From Russula earlei (lineage: Eukaryota > Basidiomycota > Agaricomycetes > Russulales > Russulaceae), in NCBI GenBank assembly GCA_025769875.1, contig JAGFNK010000420.1:1-46543 (forward strand): 46,543 bases of DNA. The letters are read 5' to 3'. Of this stretch, positions 17,264 through 27,028 are shown one piece after another; position 1 is the stretch's first letter, and every line of letters begins with the position of its first letter. The translations under genes and the position numbers were made by a program. The notes beneath the pieces were generated by a model. It was not told the origin of the DNA and ran no database searches. It saw nothing but the letters and a program-made list of their open reading frames with translations.

Positions 17264-18784
17264 TTAGTAACCGTGGTTTTGCGAATACAAACCCGGTACA
17301 GCATCCAGTTGCGATTGTGGTACAGGGTAAAGAATATAATCGGCAGTAACGGCATTTATCCTATGCTGTACATCTTCATTAGCAATCCAGGCATTCATAA
17401 TAGTCAGCAGGTTACCGCTTCTTTGCAGGTCGAACCAGCGTGACCCTTCATCTGCAAATTCCCTTCTTCGCTCATCAAACAACTGTGCCTTTGTAACATT
17501 GGTTAAAGTGCCTAAGCCGGCCCTTCCTCTCACCTGGCTAACGATAGCATCCACATCTGTTGTTTGTGAACCAGGCGCTCCGTTCAATACACATTCTGCC
17601 TTCAGCATCAATATGTCTGTATACCGGATGCCAATAAAATTAATACCCCAATCAAAGCGGCTGGCAGTAGGTATTTTGGTAACATCCAGGTATTTTTTAA
17701 AGAAAGGCCGCGTTTCCGTACCGGCAGGAATGGTATAGCCTGCTGTATAAATGGTTTGTGCTTTGCGTGCATCAGTAGAAGCATAATCATTCAACAGATC
17801 CTGTGAAACAGGGATGATCTCCAGGCTTCCGTTAGAGTTCTTGTCATTCAACGATTGAAAATAACCATTCGGTGTAAGGTCCCAGCAAAAGGTAGCGCCC
17901 AATGTTGGGTTAAGCCCACTCAGGTACATTACATCAAATATAGCCTCCTTATTACCCGTAGGCGTAGGGCTCTGGTTAGCATAAGAAAAGATATTGCTGA
18001 AGCTGGTGTTGAATGTGAAAAGACCACTGTTGATAATATCGTCTAGTAAAGGCAGTGCCAGGCTCCATTCGTTGCTAGCCATGCCCGGACCTTCAATACC
18101 ATAAGTAGGGCCGGAACGCGTCATGTATACCTGCGCCAAAGTTCCTTCAGCAGCATATTTGGTAGCCCGTCCTACATCTACACCCGTATAGGAAGCAGGC
18201 AGGTTGGCTATCGCAAACTGCAGGTCATTAATGATCAATGCATATACATTGCTTACCGGGCTACGTTTGATGGTATCAGCTTCGGCCACCAGTACAGTAT
18301 GATCAATGATCGGTAGTTTACCATAATATTTTACAAGGTCAAAGTAATAAAAAGCACGCAGGTACCGGGCTTCTGCCTGTAAACGGATGGCCAGGCTGGC
18401 TGAGCCAATATAACTGCCATTCTTTGCAATTTGTTCCAGTACAGTATTGGCTCTGAATATTCCGTTAAAATCAGCGCTCCAGGCCTCTTCTACATAAACG
18501 TTGGATACAATACTGGGTGAGAAATCGTTAATAGGATCCCAGTCACGAACGGTTACGGATACCCCATATATATTATCTGATCGTATCTCAGAGAGGTTTA
18601 GTAACCGGTCAGGATACCCTCTTAAATCATTGTAAACAGCATTGATGCCTTGTATAAAATCACTGGGCGATTTGTAGAAGGTTTCTGTGGTACCCTGCGA
18701 AATGGGTACCTGGTTTAACTGCTTGCTACAGGATGTTACCAGCAGGGTAAAGGCTATTGCGGATAGAAATAATATCTTTTTCAT
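17264..18784 (-). CDS. RagB/SusD family nutrient-binding lipoprotein
   Basis: 506 residues. The lipoprotein signal has its Cys at residue 19 (LLVTSCSK). The SusD-like N-terminal helices read 'LNQVPISQGTTETFYKSPSD', 'FIQGINAVYNDLRGY' and 'WSADFNGIFRANTVLEQI'; the TPR-like core continues with 'RLQAEARYLRAFYYFDLVKY'. The conserved C-terminal block is 'IGIRYTDILMLKAECVLNG' ... 'RRREFADEGSRWFDLQRSG'. It caps the SusC barrel and binds oligosaccharide at the outer-membrane surface. It lies 20 bases downstream of susC on the same strand, the normal order. The convergent pectate and rhamnogalacturonan lyases suggest pectic oligosaccharides as substrate (inference). No susE/F-type glycan-binding lipoprotein follows. 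Confidence 0.95.
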   Translation of the reverse strand: MKKILFLSAIAFTLLVTSCSKQLNQVPISQGTTETFYKSPSDFIQGINAVYNDLRGYPDRLLNLSEIRSDNIYGVSVTVRDWDPINDFSPSIVSNVYVEEAWSADFNGIFRANTVLEQIAKNGSYIGSASLAIRLQAEARYLRAFYYFDLVKYYGKLPIIDHTVLVAEADTIKRSPVSNVYALIINDLQFAIANLPASYTGVDVGRATKYAAEGTLAQVYMTRSGPTYGIEGPGMASNEWSLALPLLDDIINSGLFTFNTSFSNIFSYANQSPTPTGNKEAIFDVMYLSGLNPTLGATFCWDLTPNGYFQSLNDKNSNGSLEIIPVSQDLLNDYASTDARKAQTIYTAGYTIPAGTETRPFFKKYLDVTKIPTASRFDWGINFIGIRYTDILMLKAECVLNGAPGSQTTDVDAIVSQVRGRAGLGTLTNVTKAQLFDERRREFADEGSRWFDLQRSGNLLTIMNAWIANEDVQHRINAVTADYILYPVPQSQLDAVPGLYSQNHGY

Positions 18785-18804
18785 CTTTGGTGAATTAAGT
18801 GTGA

Positions 18805-21800
18805 TTAGAATGTAAAGTTTAAACCAACAATAAGCGATCTGGCCAATGGCAAGCCACCATAATCTGCCGCTTCAGGATACGATGTGTTAGAACTAACAGC
18901 AGTGTTGGACGCTTCAGGATTTAAACCACCATAATACTTATCATGCCCAAAAAAGTTCTCAGCAGTGATATATATTCTTGCCGCCTGTACGGTGTTTGTC
19001 TTTATAATATGTTTCAGGTCGTAACCAATGGTTATGTTCCTGATACGATAATAATCTGATGAATACAGCCAATCTGTATTAGCTACAAAACCAAAAGTGG
19101 AATACGCTTTACTCACCCTGCCCGCACCTTGGTTGGTCGGTGATCGCCACCTGTTCACATAAAATTCAGGCGCATTGTCAGTAAAGCCCTGGCCGGTACG
19201 GGTAAGCGCTCTACCCAACAGCGAATAGATAGAACCTCCGTTCTGGCCTTGTACCAGAAAGCTAAAATCAAATCCTTTATAGTGGAAAGAGTTGGTAATA
19301 CCCCATATATAATCAGGATTGGGATGCCCAACAATTTGTTTATCTGATTCGGTAATAAAACCATCGTTATTAAAATCCTGGTACTTGGGGTCACCAACTG
19401 TTTCACCGGTACCATAGGTAGCCACATGGTTGTTAAGATCCTGTTGTGTTAAGAAACCAATTTGCTTAACTACATAGATACTGTTCAATGGCTGGCCTAC
19501 GCGTAAGATCTGGTCAGTAACATCCAGCGAGTTCGGTATAATGATCTGGGTTTGACCCGGAGCCAACGATACTACTTTATTTGTATTATGGCTTACGTTA
19601 ATAGACGTTGTCCATTGGAATTTACCTACGAGGTTGCGTGTAGTAATTTCTATCTCCTGTCCTATGTTTCTAACGGAACCGATATTATTCAAATAGCTTT
19701 GCTGTCCGGTTACTTCCGGTACCTGTACATTCAGCAACAGCTTTGTATTTAACTTATTATAATAATCAAAGGAACCTGTAATACGGTTATGCAAAATACC
19801 GAAGTCAACTCCAAAGTCATAGGTCTGTGATTTTTCCCACTGAATATTAGGGTTAGCCAGCACATTGGGCGCCTGCCCAATTACCGCAGCCTGTGTAGAT
19901 CCGAATATATACCCATATGATGCCAGGGTAGGAATACTGGGGTAGTTACCAATATTGTTATTACCGTTTACACCATAGCTAAACCGCGCCTTCAGATCAC
20001 TCAGTACAGGAACCTTTTTCATGAAATTCTCTTCAATCACCCTCCACCCAATAGAAGCAGATGGGAATATCCCATACTTGTTATTGGTACCAAACCGGGA
20101 AGAACCATCCTCACGTAAGCTGGCTGATAACAGGTATTTATCCTTATAGCTATATTGTACACGGCTGAAGTAAGAAACCAACACGCTACGGGCACTATTG
20201 GTACTACCAATAACACCAGCCGCAGCACCCAATGTCTGTATAACGCTACTGGTATATCCACCGTTAGATGAAAGGGAATCCTGGTCTAAACGGTCTACGT
20301 TATACGATTGCCCCAGTAACACGCTTACGCTATGTATGGAATGAAATACCCTGTTAAAGGTGATGGTGTTTTCATTCACAAAAGTTTGCCTTCTATAGCC
20401 GGTATAAGTACCGGAAGTAGCTGCCGTTAAATTCGGATTGGTAGCAGCATTAAAAGTGCGGGTAGTAAGAGAGCCGGTAGTAATGTACGGTACATAAGTA
20501 CTGGTATTGGCATCTGTATTATCCAGATTAAGGGAGCTTCGTATGGTTAATCCCCTGATTATCTCGTACTCGGCAAAAACAGTACCCAATGTACGGAACC
20601 GTTTGGTTTCACCTATGTTATACATCAACTTACCAACCGGGCTATTGGTGGTATTACTCCAGGTGTATTGGGCATTTTTGCCAATATTAGCCAGTAAGCC
20701 TACGGAATCTTCCTGTATAGGACTCATGCTCAATGCCTGGTGAAAGATCTTATCCTTTCCTTCAACACCCGGGTCCTCTGTAATAGAATAGGTAGGCGCC
20801 AGGTTAATACCCAGCCGCACATTCTTTGCAGCATTAATGGTTATATTAGCCCTGGCAGAGTAAGCCTTATACCCTACACTTTTTACAAATCCATCCTGGT
20901 TGCTATAGTTTCCTGATATATAATATCTCACATTATCGCTACCCCCACTGGCTGATATTTCATGGTTTTGGATCATACCCGTTTGTTCTATCTGTTTCTG
21001 CCAGTCCACATACTCCAGGCCGGGGTGGCCGGGAATGGCCCAGCGGTGATCATTGTAGTAGGTATTGGTAAACGTTCCCGTTTTTGAGATGCGGGTTAGA
21101 GAATCATCTGTAGCAGCTGCGCCCAAATTACCGTATTTCAACACATAGGCCGCATTGTTCATTTCAGTAGCACGGTCAATCCATTCATCGCCATTCAGCA
21201 TTTTTAATTGCTTACTGGCCTGGTTAAACCCAACGTATGTGTTAAAACTGATCTTCGCTTTACCACTCTGCCCTTTTTTGGTAGTGATCAGCACTACCCC
21301 ATTGGATGCCCTGGAACCATATATCGCAGCAGCAGCAGCATCTTTCAACACCTCTATGCTCTCAATATCATTGGGGTTAATATTATCCAGCGGGTTGCCA
21401 CCTACATAACTACCATTGGCCGTATTACTGGAGTTATTAGATAAGGGGAATCCATCAATTACATAAAGCGGTTCATTACCCGCACTTACGGAACCACTAC
21501 CACGTACTTGTACACTAAATGCTTTACCCGGTATACCGGTAGTTTGTTTAACGGTAACGCCCGCCAGTTGACCTACCAATGCCTGGTCAACACGCTGTAC
21601 AGGCCGTTCTTCCAGCTTCCTTGCATCAAAGGAAGAAACGGACCCCGATACATTCTTTTTCTTTTGTGTACCATATCCTATCACCACTACATCTTCCAGT
21701 ACCTTTTGTGTAGCATGCATGGATAAATTAATAGCATGTTGGCCATTCGCCGGAACTTGTTGGGACTCAAATCCAACATAGGTAAATACCAGGGTTTCTT

Positions 21801-22038
21801 TACCGGTAGGTGTGTTGATCCTGTAAGAACCATCTTCCGCAGTGATTACACTCGAAGATGTGCCCATTACGGTAACTGTAACTCCTTGCATTCCTTTACC
21901 GGCATCGTCTGTTACTTTACCGGTAACAGTTACTTGCCTGGCAGTACTTGCATTTTGAGCATAAGAATAAGCAGAAAACAAAAACAGGAGTAATGCAAAG
22001 AGCACTATACTCCTCACATTGAGTAGATAGTATTTCAT
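18805..22038 (-). CDS. SusC/RagA family TonB-linked outer-membrane transporter
   Basis: 1077 residues. A signal peptide (cut near SAYSYAQ) is followed by a carboxypeptidase-regulatory-like domain ('VTVTGKVTDDAGKGMQGVTV', 'VFTYVGFESQQV'), a TonB-box/plug junction 'EDVVVIGYGTQKKKNVSGSV', the plug with 'YVIDGFPLSN' and 'SIEVLKDAAAAAIYGSRASN', and then the 22-strand barrel ending 'SLIVGLNFTF'. There is no N-terminal STN domain, so direct signalling to an anti-sigma factor is not expected, and no FecR/ECF pair is in the window. It imports oligosaccharides together with the downstream SusD. The 248-base region upstream (22039-22286) has no gene; AACGATTG occurs 17 bases before the ATG. Confidence 0.96.
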   Translation of the reverse strand: MKYYLLNVRSIVLFALLLFLFSAYSYAQNASTARQVTVTGKVTDDAGKGMQGVTVTVMGTSSSVITAEDGSYRINTPTGKETLVFTYVGFESQQVPANGQHAINLSMHATQKVLEDVVVIGYGTQKKKNVSGSVSSFDARKLEERPVQRVDQALVGQLAGVTVKQTTGIPGKAFSVQVRGSGSVSAGNEPLYVIDGFPLSNNSSNTANGSYVGGNPLDNINPNDIESIEVLKDAAAAAIYGSRASNGVVLITTKKGQSGKAKISFNTYVGFNQASKQLKMLNGDEWIDRATEMNNAAYVLKYGNLGAAATDDSLTRISKTGTFTNTYYNDHRWAIPGHPGLEYVDWQKQIEQTGMIQNHEISASGGSDNVRYYISGNYSNQDGFVKSVGYKAYSARANITINAAKNVRLGINLAPTYSITEDPGVEGKDKIFHQALSMSPIQEDSVGLLANIGKNAQYTWSNTTNSPVGKLMYNIGETKRFRTLGTVFAEYEIIRGLTIRSSLNLDNTDANTSTYVPYITTGSLTTRTFNAATNPNLTAATSGTYTGYRRQTFVNENTITFNRVFHSIHSVSVLLGQSYNVDRLDQDSLSSNGGYTSSVIQTLGAAAGVIGSTNSARSVLVSYFSRVQYSYKDKYLLSASLREDGSSRFGTNNKYGIFPSASIGWRVIEENFMKKVPVLSDLKARFSYGVNGNNNIGNYPSIPTLASYGYIFGSTQAAVIGQAPNVLANPNIQWEKSQTYDFGVDFGILHNRITGSFDYYNKLNTKLLLNVQVPEVTGQQSYLNNIGSVRNIGQEIEITTRNLVGKFQWTTSINVSHNTNKVVSLAPGQTQIIIPNSLDVTDQILRVGQPLNSIYVVKQIGFLTQQDLNNHVATYGTGETVGDPKYQDFNNDGFITESDKQIVGHPNPDYIWGITNSFHYKGFDFSFLVQGQNGGSIYSLLGRALTRTGQGFTDNAPEFYVNRWRSPTNQGAGRVSKAYSTFGFVANTDWLYSSDYYRIRNITIGYDLKHIIKTNTVQAARIYITAENFFGHDKYYGGLNPEASNTAVSSNTSYPEAADYGGLPLARSLIVGLNFTF

Positions 22039-22286
22039 AGACAGTGTTTGGTTTTCAATCGTTAGTGATAGAATAAAGCTATCGTTATATGATTATTTTT
22101 CATCCTGTTCTGTCCTGTTTATCAGTAGTTATTAGGCTAATACAAATGTGTTAAGGACGGCTAACTGCTTATACAATCATAATTATGGCTAATAGGAATA
22201 GCCCCTTAAAGGAAGAGGCAATAGCTTGTTGTAATAGTAAAATAGAAAGAAGGGGAATGGACTAAACAGAAGGAAAAATAAGGGAG

Positions 22287-22760
22287 TTATCCTACTGTAT
22301 TCAGCAAGCGTTGGTTCAGTATATCCATCAATACCGTTGTTTCTTTGCCCGAGCCAACCAAATGGGCAAGAGTGATCTTGTTTAACAGTTCATCTACCGT
22401 AAACTGTATCATCTGCCACAAAGAACGGGCAGAGCAGTCTACCGAATTATTACAAAGCCTTAATGCACCCGCATGGGCCGGGCAAAATTCTTTATCGAAC
22501 AAGGCACCACCCAATGCCTTCAACACATCATTGATGATAATCTCTTCTGCCGGGCGGGCGAGTATATAGCCACCTTTGTAACCAGGCGTGCTGTTGATGA
22601 ATCCGGCAATACGTAACTCCCGGGTAAGCTTCGCCACGTAATGGCTGGAGATGCCTTCGGCCTCACTCAACTGAGGTATGCTCATACCTTCCGCTGACTG
22701 GCAGCCGGCAATACGTATCAGTATACGTAATCCATATTCTTCCTGTGCGGTGATCTTCAT
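22287..22760 (-). CDS. Rrf2 family transcriptional regulator
   Basis: 157 residues with an N-terminal winged helix ('ITAQEEYGLRILIRIA', 'MSIPQLSEAEGISSHYVAKL', 'NSTPGYKGGYILARP') followed by a three-Cys region 'FCPAHAGALRLCNNSVDCSA' that matches the Fe-S ligand segment of IscR- and RsrR-like proteins. It is therefore a candidate Fe-S-sensing regulator. It sits last in the suf operon, 23 bases after the DUF59 gene, and a palindrome in the sufB promoter is a plausible operator. The spacing of the Cys residues differs from E. coli IscR, so the cluster type is unknown. Confidence in the family is high; control of suf is inferred from position. Confidence 0.9.
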   Translation of the reverse strand: MKITAQEEYGLRILIRIAGCQSAEGMSIPQLSEAEGISSHYVAKLTRELRIAGFINSTPGYKGGYILARPAEEIIINDVLKALGGALFDKEFCPAHAGALRLCNNSVDCSARSLWQMIQFTVDELLNKITLAHLVGSGKETTVLMDILNQRLLNTVG

Positions 22761-22783
22761 GGTAATAACTCCTCCTGTTTTAA

Positions 22784-23098
22784 TTACATCATACCCAATT
22801 CCAATTGCGCTGCTTCAGACATCATACTCTTATCCCACTGTGGTGTCCAGGTAACAGATACATGCACATCATTTACGCCTTCTATCTCCCGTATCTTCTG
22901 GTCTACTTCAATGGGTAATGATTGCGCTGCCGGACAATTCGGCGTGGTCAGCGTCATTACAATCTGCACATTATTAAGGGGTAATATGTCTACTTCATAG
23001 ATCAACCCCATTTCATAGATGTTTACAGGTATCTCCGGATCGAAGATCGTATGTAAACAATCAATTACTTTCTGTTTCAATTCTGTCGTGTCCATCAT
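22784..23098 (-). CDS. SUF-associated DUF59 / MIP18-type protein (SufT-like)
   Basis: About 104 residues. Start at ATG 23098 or 23095; a GTG at 23101 is also in frame. The fold is recognised by 'KQKVIDCLHTIFDPEIPVNI', 'YEMGLIYEVDI', 'MTLTTPNCPAAQSLP' and 'VNDVHVSVTWTPQWD'. The DPEIPVNIYE motif and the Cys in TPNCP are hallmarks of this family (YitW, SufT, PaaD), which acts in Fe-S protein maturation. Position in the suf operon between sufE and the Rrf2 gene supports that role. A gene 42 bases upstream encodes SufE. Confidence 0.88.
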   Translation of the reverse strand: MMDTTELKQKVIDCLHTIFDPEIPVNIYEMGLIYEVDILPLNNVQIVMTLTTPNCPAAQSLPIEVDQKIREIEGVNDVHVSVTWTPQWDKSMMSEAAQLELGMM

Positions 23099-23140
23099 CA
23101 CTGATATTATTTATCAATTAACAACATCGTACTTCGTACA

Positions 23141-23581
23141 TTATGCCTGGTTCTTCACCTTATATGCCAGCGCATAATTCTTCATTTGCTTTACCATAGA
23201 TAGTAACCCGTTTGAGCGGGTTTGGGCCAGGTGCGTCGTCATGCCGATCTCCTGTATAAAACCAAGCTTTGCGTTTAGTATCTCCTCCGGCGTATGTCCT
23301 GATAATACCCTGATCAGCATACTGATCAATCCTTTTACAATAATCGCATCGCTATCTGCCCTGAAATAGATCCTGCCATCTGTGTAGAAAGCAGCCAGCC
23401 ATACCGTAGACTGGCATCCCCTTACCTTATTGCTGTCCGTTTTATATTCCTGCTCAAGTGGTAACAGTCTTTTCCCCAGGTCTATAATGTATTCATACTT
23501 ATCGTCCCAGGAATCAAACAGTGCAAACTCTTCTATGATCTCCTTTTCCGTTTCTTCTATTGTTGTTATATGCTCACTCAT
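23141..23581 (-). CDS. sufE: SufE cysteine desulfuration protein
   Basis: 146 residues. SufE accepts the persulfide sulfur from SufS and passes it to the SufBCD scaffold in the cytoplasm. Seen: 'WDDKYEYIIDLGKRLLPL', then the active-site loop 'VRGCQSTVW' with Cys56, and the family segment 'IIVKGLISMLIRVLSGHTPE'. The length is normal for the family. It starts 12 bases after the sufS stop, which supports a single transcript and a SufS-SufE partnership. Confidence 0.95.
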   Translation of the reverse strand: MSEHITTIEETEKEIIEEFALFDSWDDKYEYIIDLGKRLLPLEQEYKTDSNKVRGCQSTVWLAAFYTDGRIYFRADSDAIIVKGLISMLIRVLSGHTPEEILNAKLGFIQEIGMTTHLAQTRSNGLLSMVKQMKNYALAYKVKNQA

Positions 23582-23593
23582 CCGCTATTCAGT

Positions 23594-24838
23594 TTATAAA
23601 AGCAATTGTATGGCCTTTTGTAATCCTGCAACCAACGCGTCTACCTCTTCGCGGGTGCTATACACTGCAAAAGAAGCACGGGTAGTACCCGGTATGCAGA
23701 AGCGATCCATCAATGGCTGGGTACAATGGTGCCCTGTTCTTACTGCGATCCCCCGGTTATCCAATAGAATACCCAGGTCCTGCGGGTGTACCTTATCTAC
23801 GGTAAAAGATAGCACACTGGCTTTCTCTACAGCCTTCCCTACAATATGCAAGCCATGAATTTGTTCCAGCTGCGCCGTAGCATATTGCAATACATCCTGC
23901 TCATGCTGTGCTATATTGGCTTTGCCGATCTCATTAATAAAGTCTATCGCCGCCTTAAAAGCAATTACATCAGCAATATTAGGTGTGCCGGCTTCGTATT
24001 TATAAGGAAGATCGTTATAGGTTGTTTTTGCAAACGTTACCTCTTTGATCATTTCGCCCCCGCCCATAAATACAGGCATCGCTTCCAGTATATGCTTCTT
24101 ACCATACAGTACGCCTACTCCTGTAGGACCATATAGTTTGTGTGCAGAGCAGGCAAAGAAATCGCAATCCAGCGCCTGTACATCAATGTTCATGTGTACA
24201 GTTGACTGTGCGCCATCTATCATTACTACTGCACCTGCCTGGTGTGCCAGGTCAATGATCTGTTTTACAGGATTGATCGTACCCAATGAATTGGATACAT
24301 GTACAACAGATACCAACTTTGTTTTATTGCTCAGTAACCGTTCGTATTCTTCCATCAACAACTCACCATCATCATTGATAGGGATCACTTTCAGATTGGC
24401 CCCTTTCTCTTCACACAATATCTGCCAGGGCACAATATTGGAGTGGTGCTCCATAGCAGAGATAATGATCTCATCACCTGCCTGTACATTTTGCCTTCCC
24501 CATGTATACGCTACCAGGTTAATACCTTCTGTAGTACCACGGGTAAAAATGATCTCTTCTCTTAAAGCCGCATTGATAAAGCGTTGCGCTGTATCACGCG
24601 TACTTTCAAAAGCAGCGGTAGCTTCTTCCGCCAGTGTATGAATACCCCGGTGAATATTAGCATTATAGCCGGTATAATAGTCTACCAATGCATCGATCAC
24701 CACCTGCGGCTTTTGAGAGGTAGCGGCATTATCGAGGTATACCAATGGTTTCCCTTTCACCATACGGCTTAATATGGGAAACTGCTGCCGGATACGCGCC
24801 ACATCTATAGGAGAGGCTATTTGCGCTGCTGCTATCAT
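23594..24838 (-). CDS. sufS: Cysteine desulfurase SufS
   Basis: 414 residues; a PLP-dependent enzyme that removes sulfur from L-cysteine to give alanine and a protein persulfide. Seen: 'PLVYLDNAATSQKPQ', 'ANIHRGIHTLAEEA', 'FTRGTTEGINLVA', 'MEHHSNIVPWQ', the PLP-binding 'SAHKLYGPTGVGVLYG' with Lys234, and the catalytic loop 'RTGHHCTQPLMDRF' with Cys372. The short C-terminal loop and context place it in the SufS (group II) rather than the IscS group. It begins one base after the sufD stop codon, so the two are translationally close. Confidence 0.96.
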   Translation of the reverse strand: MIAAAQIASPIDVARIRQQFPILSRMVKGKPLVYLDNAATSQKPQVVIDALVDYYTGYNANIHRGIHTLAEEATAAFESTRDTAQRFINAALREEIIFTRGTTEGINLVAYTWGRQNVQAGDEIIISAMEHHSNIVPWQILCEEKGANLKVIPINDDGELLMEEYERLLSNKTKLVSVVHVSNSLGTINPVKQIIDLAHQAGAVVMIDGAQSTVHMNIDVQALDCDFFACSAHKLYGPTGVGVLYGKKHILEAMPVFMGGGEMIKEVTFAKTTYNDLPYKYEAGTPNIADVIAFKAAIDFINEIGKANIAQHEQDVLQYATAQLEQIHGLHIVGKAVEKASVLSFTVDKVHPQDLGILLDNRGIAVRTGHHCTQPLMDRFCIPGTTRASFAVYSTREEVDALVAGLQKAIQLLL

Positions 24839-24839
24839 A

Positions 24840-26138
24840 CTACACGGTTGTTAATCTTTGTATAATCAGTTCTTCCACATGAGCCCGTATGGCGGGCGCC
24901 TGTATCTTCTCTAAGATATCCATGGCAAAACCCTGTAACAACAAGGCCATCGCTGCTTTATAAGGAATACCCCTGGAGCGTAAGTAGAAAAGCGCCTCTT
25001 CATCCAGGCTACCTACTGTACATCCGTGCGAGCACTTTACATCATCTGCAAAGATTTCCAGCTGCGGTTTGGTATTCACGCTCGCTGCATCTGAAAGGAG
25101 TATGTTTTTGTTTGACTGGAATGCATTGGTTTTCTGTGCATCCTTACGAACAAACACTTTACCATTAAATACACCGGTAGCATTATCATCCAGTATGCCT
25201 TTATACAATTCATTGCTAAGGCAGTTAGGCACTACATTATCTACCACGGTATGATTGTCTATATGGCTGTTTCCCTGCTGGAAATACAAACCATACAAAT
25301 GTGCTTCTGCATATGGCGCTTCCAATACAGCGTGCAGGTTGTTACGTACAATACCACCATTCAATGAAATGGTTACTGTATTCACAACACTCTTGCCTGT
25401 TTGCCGTATATGCGTTGTGCTCACCTGGCTGGCATGGCTCGCATCGTTCTGTATCTTATAATAAGAAAGTATAGCATCCTGCTCTACCATTATTTCCATT
25501 ACCTGGTTGGTAATGCTTTCTGTATTGCCAATGGTAGCATAGGTTTCTGTTATCTGCACCTGCGACTGTACACCCATGTGTACCAGGCTACGGGGTTGAG
25601 ACAATACAGGCGTAGTGCGGGCATCCGTAATATTGTAAATATATACAGGGTGTTCTACCACCTGCTTCTGCTGTACATGTACAAAAATGCCGCCGTGTAT
25701 AAAGGAGGTATTCAAGGCATTAATACCATCTTCCACATAATCCTTGCTATGGTTAAAATGCTCCGCAACAATAGCCTTGTATTCATTGCCCGCAGCTTCC
25801 TCCAGCGGTTGCACGGTTAATCCTTTTGAGCGGATAACAGAAAAAGCCGGTGAATAGATGCCATTAATAAAAACCAATTCATTCGCTGTTTCATAGCCGG
25901 GTAAACGAAAGGCGTTGATATCTGCAGCAGTAAGCGCAGTGTTCACTGCTGCCAGCTGGTATTCTTTATTGAATAAGCTACTGATGCGGGTATATTTCCA
26001 TTCCTCATTCCGCGTGGTGGGTATCCCCATCCTGCTGAAATCCTTGAATGCTTCTGTGCGAACAGCAGATAAACCTTTGCTGTTATCTGCCTCTTGCAGC
26101 TTATCAAACTGTTCTTTAAAATAGGTCGTGTTGTTCAT
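24840..26138 (-). CDS. sufD: Fe-S cluster assembly protein SufD
   Basis: 432 residues. SufD is a scaffold subunit that pairs with SufB and the SufC ATPase in the SufBC2D complex. Seen: the N-terminal 'GIPTTRNEEWKYTRISSLF' typical of SufD, a right-handed beta-helix core ('VNTVTISLNGGIVRNNLHAV'), 'FNGKVFVRKDAQKTNAFQSN', and the conserved C-terminal 'VKCSHGCTVGSLDEEALFYL' with 'LRSRGIPYKAAMALLLQGFA'. The size and order match the standard suf operon. It starts 14 bases after sufC. Confidence 0.95.
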   Translation of the reverse strand: MNNTTYFKEQFDKLQEADNSKGLSAVRTEAFKDFSRMGIPTTRNEEWKYTRISSLFNKEYQLAAVNTALTAADINAFRLPGYETANELVFINGIYSPAFSVIRSKGLTVQPLEEAAGNEYKAIVAEHFNHSKDYVEDGINALNTSFIHGGIFVHVQQKQVVEHPVYIYNITDARTTPVLSQPRSLVHMGVQSQVQITETYATIGNTESITNQVMEIMVEQDAILSYYKIQNDASHASQVSTTHIRQTGKSVVNTVTISLNGGIVRNNLHAVLEAPYAEAHLYGLYFQQGNSHIDNHTVVDNVVPNCLSNELYKGILDDNATGVFNGKVFVRKDAQKTNAFQSNKNILLSDAASVNTKPQLEIFADDVKCSHGCTVGSLDEEALFYLRSRGIPYKAAMALLLQGFAMDILEKIQAPAIRAHVEELIIQRLTTV

Positions 26139-26152
26139 GCTTGCCGCTTGGT

Positions 26153-26920
26153 TTATGATACCGCTTCTTCCTGTTGCAGTTCACTCTTAATAAAATCATA
26201 TCCTCTTTCTTCCAGTTCCAGCGCCAGTTCTTTGGTACCGGATTTTACAATACGGCCATTGTACAATACATGTACAAAGTCAGGAACCAGGTAATCCAAT
26301 AAACGCTGGTAGTGAGTAATCGCAAGCACGGCGTTATCCTTACTGCGAAGCTTATTAACACCGTTGGCAACAACGCGTATCGCGTCAATATCCAGCCCGG
26401 AGTCTGTTTCATCCAATATAGCAAGCTTAGGCTGCAACATAGCCATCTGGAAGATCTCGTTACGTTTTTTCTCACCACCGGAAAAGCCCTCGTTCAGGGA
26501 ACGGCTCAGCATTGGTTGCTCCATTTCCATCAACGCCATCTTCTCTTTCATCATCTTCAGGAATGATACTGCATCCAAAGCCTCCTGGCCCCGGTATTTG
26601 CGAACCTCATTCACCGCTGTTTTAATAAAGTTGGTAGTGCTCAATCCTGGTATTTCAACAGGGTACTGGAAGCTCAGGAATAATCCTTCACCAGCCCTTG
26701 CTTCAGGCGACAGGTCTAATAGATCCTTTCCTTCAAATTCAACGGTACCGCCTGTTATTGTATAATCAGGGCGACCAGCTAAAACAGATGCCAGTGTACT
26801 TTTACCAGCTCCGTTAGGACCCATAATAGCATGCACTTCTCCTGGTTTAATTTCCAGGTTAATGCCTTTTAAGATCTCTTTGCCTTCTATACCCGCCTGC
26901 AAATTCTCAATGCGCAACAT
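26153..26920 (-). CDS. sufC: Fe-S cluster assembly ATPase SufC
   Basis: 255 residues; a cytoplasmic ABC-type ATPase driving conformational change in SufBCD. Seen: Walker A 'GPNGAGKST' at residues 35-43, Q-loop 'LFLSFQYPVEIPG', the unusual SufC-type signature 'LNEGFSGGEKKRNEI', Walker B 'LAILDETDSGLDIDA', and the H-loop 'AITHYQRLLDYL'. No membrane subunit is associated, as expected for SufC. The 108 bases between sufB and sufC (26921-27028) hold no gene. Confidence 0.96.
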   Translation of the reverse strand: MLRIENLQAGIEGKEILKGINLEIKPGEVHAIMGPNGAGKSTLASVLAGRPDYTITGGTVEFEGKDLLDLSPEARAGEGLFLSFQYPVEIPGLSTTNFIKTAVNEVRKYRGQEALDAVSFLKMMKEKMALMEMEQPMLSRSLNEGFSGGEKKRNEIFQMAMLQPKLAILDETDSGLDIDAIRVVANGVNKLRSKDNAVLAITHYQRLLDYLVPDFVHVLYNGRIVKSGTKELALELEERGYDFIKSELQQEEAVS

Positions 26921-27028
26921 AATATTTGATTTCTGATTTTGTATTGATTTGGTTCCCGGTTACCAGTTTCTGACTCCAGGTTTTGTTTTCTTAACTTACA
27001 ACGTAAAACGTACCACGTATCACTCCTC

